A DNA stretch of 64,000 bases. Source: HGM11501 sp045123995. Lineage in GTDB: Bacteria > Bacillota > Clostridia > CAKSNL01 > HGM11501. Below are positions 33,801 through 41,183 of this stretch, piece after piece. The stretch spans positions 1-64,000 of the forward strand of contig JBGVKY010000012.1 in NCBI GenBank assembly GCA_045123995.1, given 5' to 3'. A program made the position numbers and the translations under genes. Under the pieces are notes generated by a model. That model was not told the DNA's origin, searched no databases, and saw nothing but the letters and a program-made list of their open reading frames with translations. Position 1 is the first letter of the stretch. Each line of letters opens with the position of its first letter.

Positions 33801-34676
33801 TGATATCTGATTGTCATAAAGGGAACTTCTTGTTGTGTCGAGCATAGTGGAGAAAGTGCCCCATACAACACCATACATGGTTTTTACGACGGGGGTTTCA
33901 ATAAGGTCCTCGGGAAGGATGACGTTGCTTCCTCCGCCACCGCCTCCTCCGCCACCGCCACCGCCGCCTGTGGCGGGAGTTTCGGTTGAGATGTTATTGT
34001 TCTGAGGAACCATAAATGCATTGTCAATTAAAATGGCTGTTGTTCCTCTTGTAATGGGGTCGCTTGTTGCACCATTGTGAGTTGAATTTACAAAAAGTCT
34101 CTTCTGACCTGCTGTCTGGATATATCCGTGGGGATAAGCCAGATTGGTATAACCTAAAGAGCAAAGAATCATCTTTGTAGCCTGTTCATATGTAACGGGA
34201 GCATCAGGGCTGAAGGTGCCGTCCGGGAAACCGGAAATAATACCCATATCCTTGGCTATTTTTATGTAGGATTGTGCCCAGTGTGCACTTCCTCCCACAT
34301 TGTCAACATCAGGAAAGCCTGAAGGCTCGGAAGATGCTAAAGTGGGGTCTTTAAAGCAAACAATGATTTTAGCGAATTCCGCACGGGTTAATGTCTGGTC
34401 AGCTTTAAATGTTCCGTCCTGATAGCCTGTAATTATTCCCTTACCGGTTAAAGAATCAACAGCCTTACCAAGATGAGAGTCATAATCTATGTCGGAAAAT
34501 TCCGTGGGAACAGGAAGTGTTTCTGTATTTCCTCCTGTATTTTCCAAAGTAGTTGTAGCATTGCTTACAGCAGTATCAGTCACGGGGACGGTGGTATCTG
34601 CCGAAACAAAGCAGAAAGAAGCAGAGAGCATGGAAATAACCAGTCCCAGACAGAGTAATTTCTTTATTGACTGCAT
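30834..34676 (-). CDS. Giant S-layer-homology surface protein with Gly tract and PTDE tail
   Basis: The 1280-residue protein has a signal peptide (residues 1-26) and SLH domains near 60-105 (FSDIDYDSHLGKAVDSL, GIITGYQDGTF) and 118-178 (FPDVDNVGGSAHWAQSYI, GIISGFPDGTF), with a weaker third to about 230. A run of 13 Gly with a following Ser (about 237-250) forms a hinge. The long middle is beta-rich without a recognised domain. Two helical repeats near the C-terminus (GKAAIDECESSEAIEEA; IESIKNAETLSDAETIC) precede a PTDE repeat tail. It is wall-anchored through its N-terminus, unlike the other SLH protein, which carries the domains at its C-terminus. The start has GGAGG upstream. Confidence 0.9.
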   Translation of the reverse strand: MQSIKKLLCLGLVISMLSASFCFVSADTTVPVTDTAVSNATTTLENTGGNTETLPVPTEFSDIDYDSHLGKAVDSLTGKGIITGYQDGTFKADQTLTRAEFAKIIVCFKDPTLASSEPSGFPDVDNVGGSAHWAQSYIKIAKDMGIISGFPDGTFSPDAPVTYEQATKMILCSLGYTNLAYPHGYIQTAGQKRLFVNSTHNGATSDPITRGTTAILIDNAFMVPQNNNISTETPATGGGGGGGGGGGGGSNVILPEDLIETPVVKTMYGVVWGTFSTMLDTTRSSLYDNQISLLCEIKDKNTNAVSYEKRNYFFPESMIGKYDKYLGKYVKITLSRDDEGEEFVSKIESDFPKKNYSIDIKLEDFISFYDENAEDDDPSNDETNSYILSYYNSKDKKDALKFTNPDEIYIIYNGKSINTNDAEEYVFNPDFIENTNIGSFKFLSYDGDKKIDVVMIDSYKTSVVNSKNKNTGILTFIDGSKLDLTKNESGSDRESVTITDSTTGKNISISDISKYDVIDYKESLDGLLLSVMVTPAKSAASGTVSKLRFASEVVTPGEGDTPDITRPVIDDDSFIELKNSTTKKSYKFNPYFKDRFNLNLAEDKYIPMVDDSLKLYLDKDGNIAHMEYILTTANSKYGYITDMAFKVAETEDEYVTNPDDVAEEDIPVLKMYQISTKSYTKTPLSVSSKVIVDGNIYRNNPVAVYERLLLAASVANRGKLDSQNQNMTFASFVRYESTGNEITVIDTILDKEGHLSTETDERYNLLVRSEKYVYDERESAPGRLYQYGGKHIFCTSPSAGFHTEGTSKRFRVNSSTNILFVPGNRTSGNEYSVAKYSSSNFIANMKYYVEAYNLDSSNYAEFVLQYMTAGNEQITAYSQTSTLGVITDILDPDKDEVEEFTVKYRTNTSTADLSILIKDDYPAYEKRDDLKEGDVILFSKSRDKTSIYDYYHSLDTDNLPIKRIDNTALFYCQSYINDRRIKGFATYPTDATQDTTDDARYRTIYGTAVAYDSSGSTLTVNPVLSTDYLVPDHIYDESFIISSSTRLLVYDESEETITAYTSSTPTTLKEFLSGDAEDEQGLLTVSENGDSYDGADHVFVYTSLNNTARIIYIIRSSSQINPPLYSDDVDVLTGERQLAKNSLDDHVNLSLFDEIATVLSEVISEGKAAIDECESSEAIEEAAHFTKGKIDNITALYSYVAFDDYEEIADTLRTLITDGIESIKNAETLSDAETICQDAKTSIDEAIADYEDSLTPPEDNPEDEPTDEPTDEPTDEPTDE

Positions 34677-34754
34677 ATATGTACCTCCTTAAAATGCGAA
34701 AATATCCAATGTACTATAATAATAACATAGTTGATAATTAAAGTCAAAGGAATT

Positions 34755-35570
34755 TTATTGCAATGTTGCGATTTTTTGTCTGTTTCTTAAATAGTTTACA
34801 ACCATCAGAACCAAGCCTGTTGCAAAAATCAGAGCTGAGAGCAAGGCGGAGACTCTTATATTCGTATCTGGGATATAAAGACTGTCTGTCCTTAAGTTTT
34901 CTACAAAAAATCTTAAAGCACCGTACCACATCATATAAAAGTAAAGCTTAAAGCCCGGAAAACGGGGATTTCTTGTGACAAAGTGAAGTATTAAAAAGCC
35001 CAGAATATTCCCCATAGATTCGTAGAAAAAGGTGGGATGGTAAGGACCTGAACCATTTACCATCATACCGAGGATATTTTTGTCAGAGCAGACGGAACCG
35101 AAAGCTTCGCCGTTCACAAAGTTCCCCCATCTTCCAACGGCTTGTCCTATCATAAGGGCGGGGGCAAGCAAATCCAGATAGTAAATTACGGAAAGCTTAT
35201 TCTTTTTACAGTATAATAGAACTGTCAAAACAGCTCCTATGATACCTCCGTAAATGGCAATTCCGCCGTTCCATACCTTGAAAATATCTAAAAGATTGTC
35301 TTTATAGCTGTCAAAGGAGAAAATTACATAATAGGCTCTGGCACAAATGATGGAGAGAGGAAGCCCTAAAAGAACCATATCCAGTATACGGTCATTTTTC
35401 CCCTTGAGCCTTTTGTCTTCGTGAGTTATGTAGAGCCAGGCTAAAACAAAGCCTAAGCATATAATTACGGCATAGTAATATATGCCGCCTCCGAAAGCGT
35501 CAAAATCTATAAGTCTTCTGTTCAATGTAAGGTCGATAGATAAATTGGGAAAAGCCACATGGGTTCTCAT
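34755..35570 (-). CDS. lgt: Prolipoprotein diacylglyceryl transferase
   Basis: Lgt attaches diacylglycerol to the lipobox Cys of lipoproteins. The 271 residues are largely membrane-spanning with the family signature GQAVGRWGNFVNGEAFG (about 144-160), the early DFDAFGGGIYYYAVI and the HPTFFYES region. The start overlaps the stop of the M16 gene by one base (ATGA), so it is translated from the same transcript. Length is usual. Confidence 0.95.
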   Translation of the reverse strand: MRTHVAFPNLSIDLTLNRRLIDFDAFGGGIYYYAVIICLGFVLAWLYITHEDKRLKGKNDRILDMVLLGLPLSIICARAYYVIFSFDSYKDNLLDIFKVWNGGIAIYGGIIGAVLTVLLYCKKNKLSVIYYLDLLAPALMIGQAVGRWGNFVNGEAFGSVCSDKNILGMMVNGSGPYHPTFFYESMGNILGFLILHFVTRNPRFPGFKLYFYMMWYGALRFFVENLRTDSLYIPDTNIRVSALLSALIFATGLVLMVVNYLRNRQKIATLQ

Positions 35571-36865
35571 CAGTTTTCCTCCTTTAGGGGATAAATGGCT
35601 GAAAGTACAGCCAGGTCATTATCAAGAGACGAAAGGGCTTGTTCTATATCCTTAAGCCCGGTTTTGTCAATTACACCCGGATAGGTCATTAAATCTGCTT
35701 CCTTTACTGCAAACTGACAAAAGTTGTTGGCAAAGCTCTCCTGTCGGTCAAACATTGAAACTGCTCTGCCGTAACAAACTCTCTTTGCTCTTTTGAAAAG
35801 GTCAGAAGAAATACCTTCAGCCTTAAGACGTGAAATTTCCTCCTTCACTGCCAAAAAAACCTTATCCGGATCACTGCTTTCTCCCGAGAACATAGAAAAA
35901 GCGTAGGTAAGCTCGCCCTCATAGGCACAACCGAAGCTGTCGTTTATCAGATTTTTCTCATAAAGTTCATTATAAAGATGGCTTCCTCTTCCTCCAATGA
36001 TTTCAAGTAAGATGCTCATAACAGCATCTTTTTTTATAACGTCAGGACCCTTTATGGGGAGATTTATGTCCTTATAAGCAATTACAAACTGAGGAGTTCC
36101 AATATCAAAAAATTCCTTTACGGTTGTTTTTGCCACTTCCCTTGGCTCTTCGGGGAAATGATTTATGATCTCCCCGGGATTTTCAGTTTCACCCACGAGT
36201 CTTTCAACGAAGCTACCCACTTTGGCGGGAGATACGTTTCCTATGGTGAAAAGAACCATGTTTGAGGGGTGGTAAAAGGTGTTATAGCATTTATAAAGCT
36301 TTTCTTTGGTTATTTCGGAAATGGATTCAACCGTTCCTGCAATATCTATATTAACGGGGTTTTTCTGATACATTGCACGAAGTGCGTTAAAATATACATT
36401 CCATTCGGGGTCATCTTCATACATTCTTATTTCCTGACCGATTATACCCTGCTCCTTAGATACGGTTTCATCGGTATAGTAAGGATTTAAGGTGTAATCA
36501 AGTAAAGTTTCCAGGTTTTCGTAGAAGTCGGAAGAAGCCGAGAAAAGATAGGCAGTCATGGTAAAGCCCGTAAAGGCATTGGCATTGGCACCATGCTTTG
36601 AAAATCTGTCAAAAACATTGGAGCCGTCCTTCTGGTCAAACATTTTATGCTCTAAAAAATGCGCAATTCCGTCGGGAATTTTGGTGCTTTCAGTATCTCC
36701 GGGGGCTGTGAAATGGTTATTTACAGAGCCATAACGTGTAGCCAAAATAGCATAGCTTTTGGTGAAACCCGGCTTTGGAAGAACATATATTTTCATGCCG
36801 CTTTTATGCTCGGCAACATATAATGTTTCTTTCATGTCGGAATAATATTTTTCTGTAAAATACAT
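35570..36865 (-). CDS. yfmH: M16 zinc peptidase, YfmH-like
   Basis: The 431-residue protein carries the inverted zinc motif HFLEH within DGIAHFLEHKMFDQKDG near residue 67 and the second ligand region in EQGIIGQEIRMYEDDP near 140. It pairs with the non-catalytic M16 protein encoded upstream (one-base overlap). These two are annotated in related bacteria as linked to 5-aminopentanol modification of elongation factor P, but efp is not in this window. The lgt gene follows with an overlap. Confidence 0.88.
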   Translation of the reverse strand: MYFTEKYYSDMKETLYVAEHKSGMKIYVLPKPGFTKSYAILATRYGSVNNHFTAPGDTESTKIPDGIAHFLEHKMFDQKDGSNVFDRFSKHGANANAFTGFTMTAYLFSASSDFYENLETLLDYTLNPYYTDETVSKEQGIIGQEIRMYEDDPEWNVYFNALRAMYQKNPVNIDIAGTVESISEITKEKLYKCYNTFYHPSNMVLFTIGNVSPAKVGSFVERLVGETENPGEIINHFPEEPREVAKTTVKEFFDIGTPQFVIAYKDINLPIKGPDVIKKDAVMSILLEIIGGRGSHLYNELYEKNLINDSFGCAYEGELTYAFSMFSGESSDPDKVFLAVKEEISRLKAEGISSDLFKRAKRVCYGRAVSMFDRQESFANNFCQFAVKEADLMTYPGVIDKTGLKDIEQALSSLDNDLAVLSAIYPLKEEN

Positions 36866-38106
36866 TATCTTTGGGCTCCTTTCAAAAAATAAATTGTCTT
36901 GGGTGTGACTTTTTCTGCCATCAACACAAGGTCTTCCAAGGTTACATTTTCTATTTTTTTAATTAAATCCTTTGTCTCAGATAAGTCGCCTCTTAAGATT
37001 TTAGCAAGATTTAAAGAAGCCAAGCCGGTAACGGAATCGCCCATGGAAACAAGAGAATTTATAATACTTTTCTTGGCAACAGAAAGCTCGGTCTCTGTTA
37101 TTTCACCAAGAGTCATAGCCTTGTGCTGAAGAAGAATTTCTTCTTTGGCTTTCTCAAAGTTTTTTGTTTCAATACCTGAAGAAACTAAGATAATCCCCTT
37201 TAATGGGTCATACGTGCTTCCGGCATAATATGCAAGACTCAGTTTTTCCCTTACATTGTTGAAAAGCTTTGAATGAGCACCGCCGCCGAAGACAGAGTTA
37301 TATACTGTCATTTTGGCATACTCCTCTTTGGTGGGAGCGCAAAAGCCGACACAGAGCTTACCCTGGGAAATATCCATGCTTTCTGTAACGGTGTCAAGGT
37401 CGCCTCTTTCTGAAGGAGTGGTCAAAGGAAGCTCCGACTGTCTTTCGCTTAAAGAATCTTTAAGCGAATTAAAGAAAGAGAGGGCATCTTCTTCTGGAAA
37501 ATTTCCCGAAACTATAATGTCAATGGGACAGGTGGAAACTAAAGAAGTGTAGCGATCCTTTAAGCTTTCTTTAGTGATAAAGGAAAGCTTTTCTGCATAT
37601 CCGTTTTCGGGGACGGCGTAGGCACTTCCCTTATTCATCTCCTGGCGGCACCTTAAAGAAGCGTAGGCTCTTTTGTCGTTTTTTTCACTTTCTATAAGCT
37701 CTGCAAGGTGGAGCTTTTCGCTTTCCAAATATTCTTCAGAAAATGGAATAAGCGGGTTGAATGCTATATCGGAAATCAAGGAAAGACCGTCGTGAAAACA
37801 TCCGTCGAAAGGAGAAAATGCGTCAGAAACACCACTTATACAAAAGGAAATGGTCTGGACTTCACCGCTTTTTTTGGCATGTGAAGAAAAAGAAGCACCC
37901 ATAAGCAGATCAAGCTTTTCGGAAATGGCTGCCTTAGTGGGATAGCTCTTACTTCCTCTTTTAAGCATGAGGGGGAGCAGAGCATTTTCCGTAACGGTAT
38001 CTTCCAAAAGAGGAGAATGAATGTATATTCCGGCATAGTAGGTTTTGAATTTTTTATCCGGAATCAGATATAAATTTATTCCTTGCTTTAAGGTTATTTT
38101 TTTCAT
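36865..38106 (-). CDS. yfmF: Non-catalytic M16-family protein, YfmF-like
   Basis: The 413 residues have the M16 fold but lack the HxxEH motif: the region that should hold it reads ENALLPLMLKRGSKSYPTKAAI. The later TVYNSVFGGGAHSKLFNNVREKLSLAYYAGS is typical of the second half. Such proteins act as a partner of a catalytic M16 subunit, here the downstream yfmH gene, which its stop overlaps. The glycosyltransferase gene lies 19 bases upstream, so the four genes probably form one operon. Confidence 0.85.
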   Translation of the reverse strand: MKKITLKQGINLYLIPDKKFKTYYAGIYIHSPLLEDTVTENALLPLMLKRGSKSYPTKAAISEKLDLLMGASFSSHAKKSGEVQTISFCISGVSDAFSPFDGCFHDGLSLISDIAFNPLIPFSEEYLESEKLHLAELIESEKNDKRAYASLRCRQEMNKGSAYAVPENGYAEKLSFITKESLKDRYTSLVSTCPIDIIVSGNFPEEDALSFFNSLKDSLSERQSELPLTTPSERGDLDTVTESMDISQGKLCVGFCAPTKEEYAKMTVYNSVFGGGAHSKLFNNVREKLSLAYYAGSTYDPLKGIILVSSGIETKNFEKAKEEILLQHKAMTLGEITETELSVAKKSIINSLVSMGDSVTGLASLNLAKILRGDLSETKDLIKKIENVTLEDLVLMAEKVTPKTIYFLKGAQR

Positions 38107-38125
38107 AGTTATTTCCTTTCTGCTA

Positions 38126-39232
38126 TTACTTATTTTCTGCCAGTTCCACGGCGAGGTCTGCCACGCGGGAGGCTGAGTCGGGGTGGGAATAAAGGGAAGA
38201 GAGATTTTCCATGGCTTTCCTTATTTCTTTATTCTTATGAAGCCTGTAAACTGCTTCGCCGATAGGGAGGGTGCGGCTTACCGCCAGAGCAAGCCCTGAA
38301 TTCAATAAAAATTCCCTGTTTCTTGTTTCCTGACCGGGAATGGGATTTACTAAAATCATCGGCAGATTTTTTGCTAAGCTCTCGGAAACAGAAAGACCGC
38401 CGGGTTTTGTAATTATAAAATCCGATGCATCCATCATTATATCTATATTGTTCACAAAACCGAAAGGATATACATCGTGGTCATAGAGGGAAGATGAGAT
38501 AAGTTCGTAATTATCCTTGTTGCTTCCGCAGACACAGAGAATTTGAAAATCTCCTGAGAGAGAATCAATTTCGGATAATAAAGAAGGAACATCTCCAAAG
38601 CCCATACTTCCGGTCATGAGCAAAATTGTGTCTTTATTCGGGATTGAAAGTTTTTTTCTTGCTTCTTTTTTATCTGTTTTTATAGAAAATTTGTTTGAAA
38701 TGGGAATTCCCAGGGGATAAACCTTTTCCTCGGGAATGTTTTTCTTCTGACACTGATAGCCTAAAAATTCACTGGGAACCACGTAAGCAGAAAGGCAGCT
38801 TTTCTGCCAATAGGGATGCACGGTGAAATCGGTTATTATTCCTATGGAAGGGAGATTTCTTATTTTTTTGTGCTTTATGGCTGAGGTAATCATTATGGCA
38901 GGGAACACATGGGTGCAGATAAGGCAATCTGGGTCAAATCCGTTTATAAATTCTGCGACCTTTTTGTAAACCAGCTTCTGTGCTCCTTTTGTAATGGCTG
39001 AGCCCAAACCATGTTCGTCTGCAATCTGATAAAATTTGCCGTAAAGGTCAGGAGCATATCTGGTGGATAAGAGATAGCCTTTGTCAATGGTTTCTCCCAG
39101 AGGAGAGGATACAAACTTATAAACATCTAAAATCTCAGCCTCGTGGCCTTTAGCAGAAAGAGCCTCTAAAGTGGCTTTGGCACACTGATGGTGACCTTGT
39201 CCTGCAGTTACGGATAAAATTAAAAATTTCAT
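38126..39232 (-). CDS. MGDG synthase-family glycosyltransferase
   Basis: Members transfer a sugar from a nucleotide sugar to diacylglycerol, giving membrane glycolipids, as UgtP does for the LTA anchor. The 368 residues begin MKFLILSVTAGQGHHQCAKA, the family's glycine/His loop. They also have KGYLLSTRYAPDLYGKFY near 52 and the GT28 donor region IITKPGGLSVSESLAKNLPMI near 275. No membrane helix is seen, fitting peripheral attachment. It may supply anchors for the LTA-synthase-like protein encoded at 9019 (inference). Confidence 0.88.
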   Translation of the reverse strand: MKFLILSVTAGQGHHQCAKATLEALSAKGHEAEILDVYKFVSSPLGETIDKGYLLSTRYAPDLYGKFYQIADEHGLGSAITKGAQKLVYKKVAEFINGFDPDCLICTHVFPAIMITSAIKHKKIRNLPSIGIITDFTVHPYWQKSCLSAYVVPSEFLGYQCQKKNIPEEKVYPLGIPISNKFSIKTDKKEARKKLSIPNKDTILLMTGSMGFGDVPSLLSEIDSLSGDFQILCVCGSNKDNYELISSSLYDHDVYPFGFVNNIDIMMDASDFIITKPGGLSVSESLAKNLPMILVNPIPGQETRNREFLLNSGLALAVSRTLPIGEAVYRLHKNKEIRKAMENLSSLYSHPDSASRVADLAVELAENK

Positions 39233-39353
39233 AATTTACACCTCTGAGTTTTTTTAACATAAAAAATGTAACCGAAAACGGAAAATCACATAATATGTTG
39301 TGGGAGGCAAACCTCCCTTGAAATAAATAGTAAATAAGCCAAGGAGGATTTTT

Positions 39354-39464
39354 ATGTTTTGCGGAAACCAGGGCTTATGGATCATCATAATCTTAATTCT
39401 TTTATTCGGAAACGGAAATTTTCTGAATACAGGAAGCGGATGCGGTAATTCCTGCGGCTGCTAA
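39354..39464 (+). CDS. Tiny Cys-rich membrane protein 1
   Basis: The 36 codons encode MFCGNQG, a hydrophobic core WIIIILILLF and a Gly/Cys tail CGNSCGC. The AAGGAGG just upstream is strong. The pattern (short Gly/Cys head, Trp-started helix, Gly/Cys tail) is shared with the second tiny gene 81 bases downstream and resembles YjcZ-like sporulation miniproteins in layout; the relationship is not established. A hairpin GGGAGG/CCTCCC lies upstream near 39300-39317. Confidence 0.75.
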   Translation: MFCGNQGLWIIIILILLFGNGNFLNTGSGCGNSCGC

Positions 39465-39469
39465 AAAAC

Positions 39470-39497
39470 CCTTGCCCTCCCTTTTGGGAGGGCAGGA
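39470..39497 (+). terminator. Hairpin between the two tiny genes
   Basis: TGCCCTCCC pairs with GGGAGGGCA around a TTTT loop. The following sequence is A-rich rather than T-rich, so it may be an mRNA-stabilising or partial terminator structure. Confidence 0.5.
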
Positions 39498-39545
39498 AAA
39501 AATCTTCCCTAACAATTGTTTTTCATTTTGAAAGGAGTAAAAATT

Positions 39546-39680
39546 ATGTTCGGTAATTCTAATGGTTGCGGATGCATCTGGATCATCATTCTTATACTTA
39601 TTCTTTGCTGCTGCAATAATGGCGGCTCATGCGGCAACACTCAGGATAATTGCAACTGCGGAGGCGGCTGCCTCTGCTAA
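39546..39680 (+). CDS. Tiny Cys-rich membrane protein 2
   Basis: The 44 codons encode MFGNSNGCGC, the helix IWIIILILILCCC and a Cys/Gly/Asn-rich tail ending CGGGCLC; 11 residues are Cys. AAAGGAG lies upstream. It is clearly a paralogue of the gene at 39354. Clustered cysteines could bind metal or form disulfides on the outer face; nothing about function is shown. Confidence 0.78.
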   Translation: MFGNSNGCGCIWIIILILILCCCNNGGSCGNTQDNCNCGGGCLC

Positions 39681-39686
39681 AGGATT

Positions 39687-39713
39687 AAAAAGCCGCTATA
39701 TGCGGCTTTTTCC
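39687..39713. terminator. Terminator between tiny gene 2 and rdgB
   Basis: AAAAAGCCGC (39687-39696) pairs with GCGGCTTTTT (39702-39711). It separates converging genes and could serve both. Confidence 0.85.
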
Positions 39714-39716
39714 TTT

Positions 39717-40304
39717 TTAAATGATGCCGCGCTCCTTTAATTTTTCACAAAGATTAAATAAGGCATTGGCTCTGTGGCTTATCTTGTTTTTTTCGGAAAG
39801 CGAAAGCTCTGAGAATGTTTTGCCCAGAGATTCAACGAAAAATACAGGGTCGTAGCCAAAACCCCCTTCGCCTCTTTTTTCATCAATTATAATTCCCTTA
39901 CATTCGCCTTCAGCAACAACCACGTCATCCTCTGAAAAAGCAAGGGCAACAACGGAAACAAATTTTGCATTTTTATCTTTTTTTCCTTGTAGCTCGCCCC
40001 ATAGCTTTCCTATAAGCATATCCTGAGAGGCACCTTCGCCTGCCCAGCGGGCAGAATAGATGCCGGGAGCACCTGAAAGTGCATCGACACAAAGCCCTGA
40101 GTCATCACCGATTGACGGGGTTTTTGTTACTTTATAGGTTTCTACAGCTTTCTTTACGGCGTTTTCACGGAAGGTAGTTCCGTCTTCCTCAACTTCAATT
40201 TCAAATCCTGCATCCTTTAATGTCATGACTTCAAAGCTGTCGCCAAGATAGGAAGAAAGCTCTAAAACCTTGCCCTGGTTGTTTGTTGCCATAATAAGTT
40301 TCAT
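39717..40304 (-). CDS. rdgB: XTP/dITP diphosphatase (non-canonical purine NTP pyrophosphatase)
   Basis: The enzyme removes deaminated purine nucleotides. The 195 residues begin MKLIMATNNQGKVLELSSYLG and have GDDSGLCVDALSGAPGIYSARWAG (two ungapped parts of the family signature) and GFGYDPVFFVESLGKTFSEL, with SHRANAL at the end. The start at 40304 is chosen because the upstream ATG at 40322 overlaps GAAGGA, the ribosome-binding site. It follows rph by 14 bases, a standard pair in Firmicutes. Confidence 0.95.
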   Translation of the reverse strand: MKLIMATNNQGKVLELSSYLGDSFEVMTLKDAGFEIEVEEDGTTFRENAVKKAVETYKVTKTPSIGDDSGLCVDALSGAPGIYSARWAGEGASQDMLIGKLWGELQGKKDKNAKFVSVVALAFSEDDVVVAEGECKGIIIDEKRGEGGFGYDPVFFVESLGKTFSELSLSEKNKISHRANALFNLCEKLKERGII

Positions 40305-40318
40305 AAAAATCAAATCCT

Positions 40319-41053
40319 TCAAAGTAATTTAAGTTCATTTTCTGTAAGAACTGCCTTCTGGCATTCGAAAAGATGTTTTATAGACTCGACACCCAGATTA
40401 AAAAGTGAATCCAACTCTGATTTTTTATATGTTCCGTGCTCTGCGGCACCCTGTATTTCCACTATGTTAAAGTCGGAATCCAAAATAAGATTCATGTCAA
40501 CTCCTGCACGGCAGTCCTCTTCATAGCAAAGGTCTGTCATAACTTCCCCGTCAACGATGCCAAGGCTTACTGCGGCAATCTGGCTCTTTACGGGATTTTC
40601 AGAAATTAACCCCTCCTCCATAAGTCGCGAAACCGCAATAAGGGTGGCAACGAAAGCACCTGTTATGGAGGCGGTTCTTGTTCCGCCGTCAGCCTGGATT
40701 ACATCACAGTCTATCTGTATTGTACGTTCGCCTATTTTGTCAAGGTCAAAGCCTGCACGGATACATCTTCCTATAAGACGTTGGATTTCGGCACTTCTGC
40801 CGTTTAATTTAAGCTTGGATATATCACGGCTGTTTCTCTCCTTTGTGGCAGAGGGAAGCATGGAATATTCCGCTGTAATAAAGCCGGAGCCTGTATCCTT
40901 CTTGAAAGGGGGCACTTTTTCATCCACCGAAGCTGTAACGATAACCTTGGTTTCACCGGTTTCTATTAAAACGCTTCCTTTGGCATATTTTGTAAAATCC
41001 CTTGTTATTTTACAAGGTCTTGTTTCATTGAAATTTCTTCCGTCAACTCTCAT
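40319..41053 (-). CDS. rph: Ribonuclease PH
   Basis: RNase PH trims the 3' ends of tRNA precursors with phosphate. The 244 residues begin MRVDGRNFNETRPCKI and hold SVLIETGETKVIVTASV, FITAEYSMLPSATKERNSRD (the Arg-rich loop), IQIDCDVIQADGGTRTASITGAF split over 20 residues, and EVMTDLCYEEDCRAGVDMN. All are family hallmarks and the length is usual. The rdgB gene follows. Confidence 0.96.
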   Translation of the reverse strand: MRVDGRNFNETRPCKITRDFTKYAKGSVLIETGETKVIVTASVDEKVPPFKKDTGSGFITAEYSMLPSATKERNSRDISKLKLNGRSAEIQRLIGRCIRAGFDLDKIGERTIQIDCDVIQADGGTRTASITGAFVATLIAVSRLMEEGLISENPVKSQIAAVSLGIVDGEVMTDLCYEEDCRAGVDMNLILDSDFNIVEIQGAAEHGTYKKSELDSLFNLGVESIKHLFECQKAVLTENELKLL

Positions 41054-41183
41054 GATTAAGCACTTCCTTATAAAAATTATATCACCTTTAATTATAACAT
41101 AATAAGGGGAAAAAATAAAGATTTTTTTTATATCATAGTGAAATAAAAAAGAGAATAACTATATTTTAAGGGAGGATGGTAAG

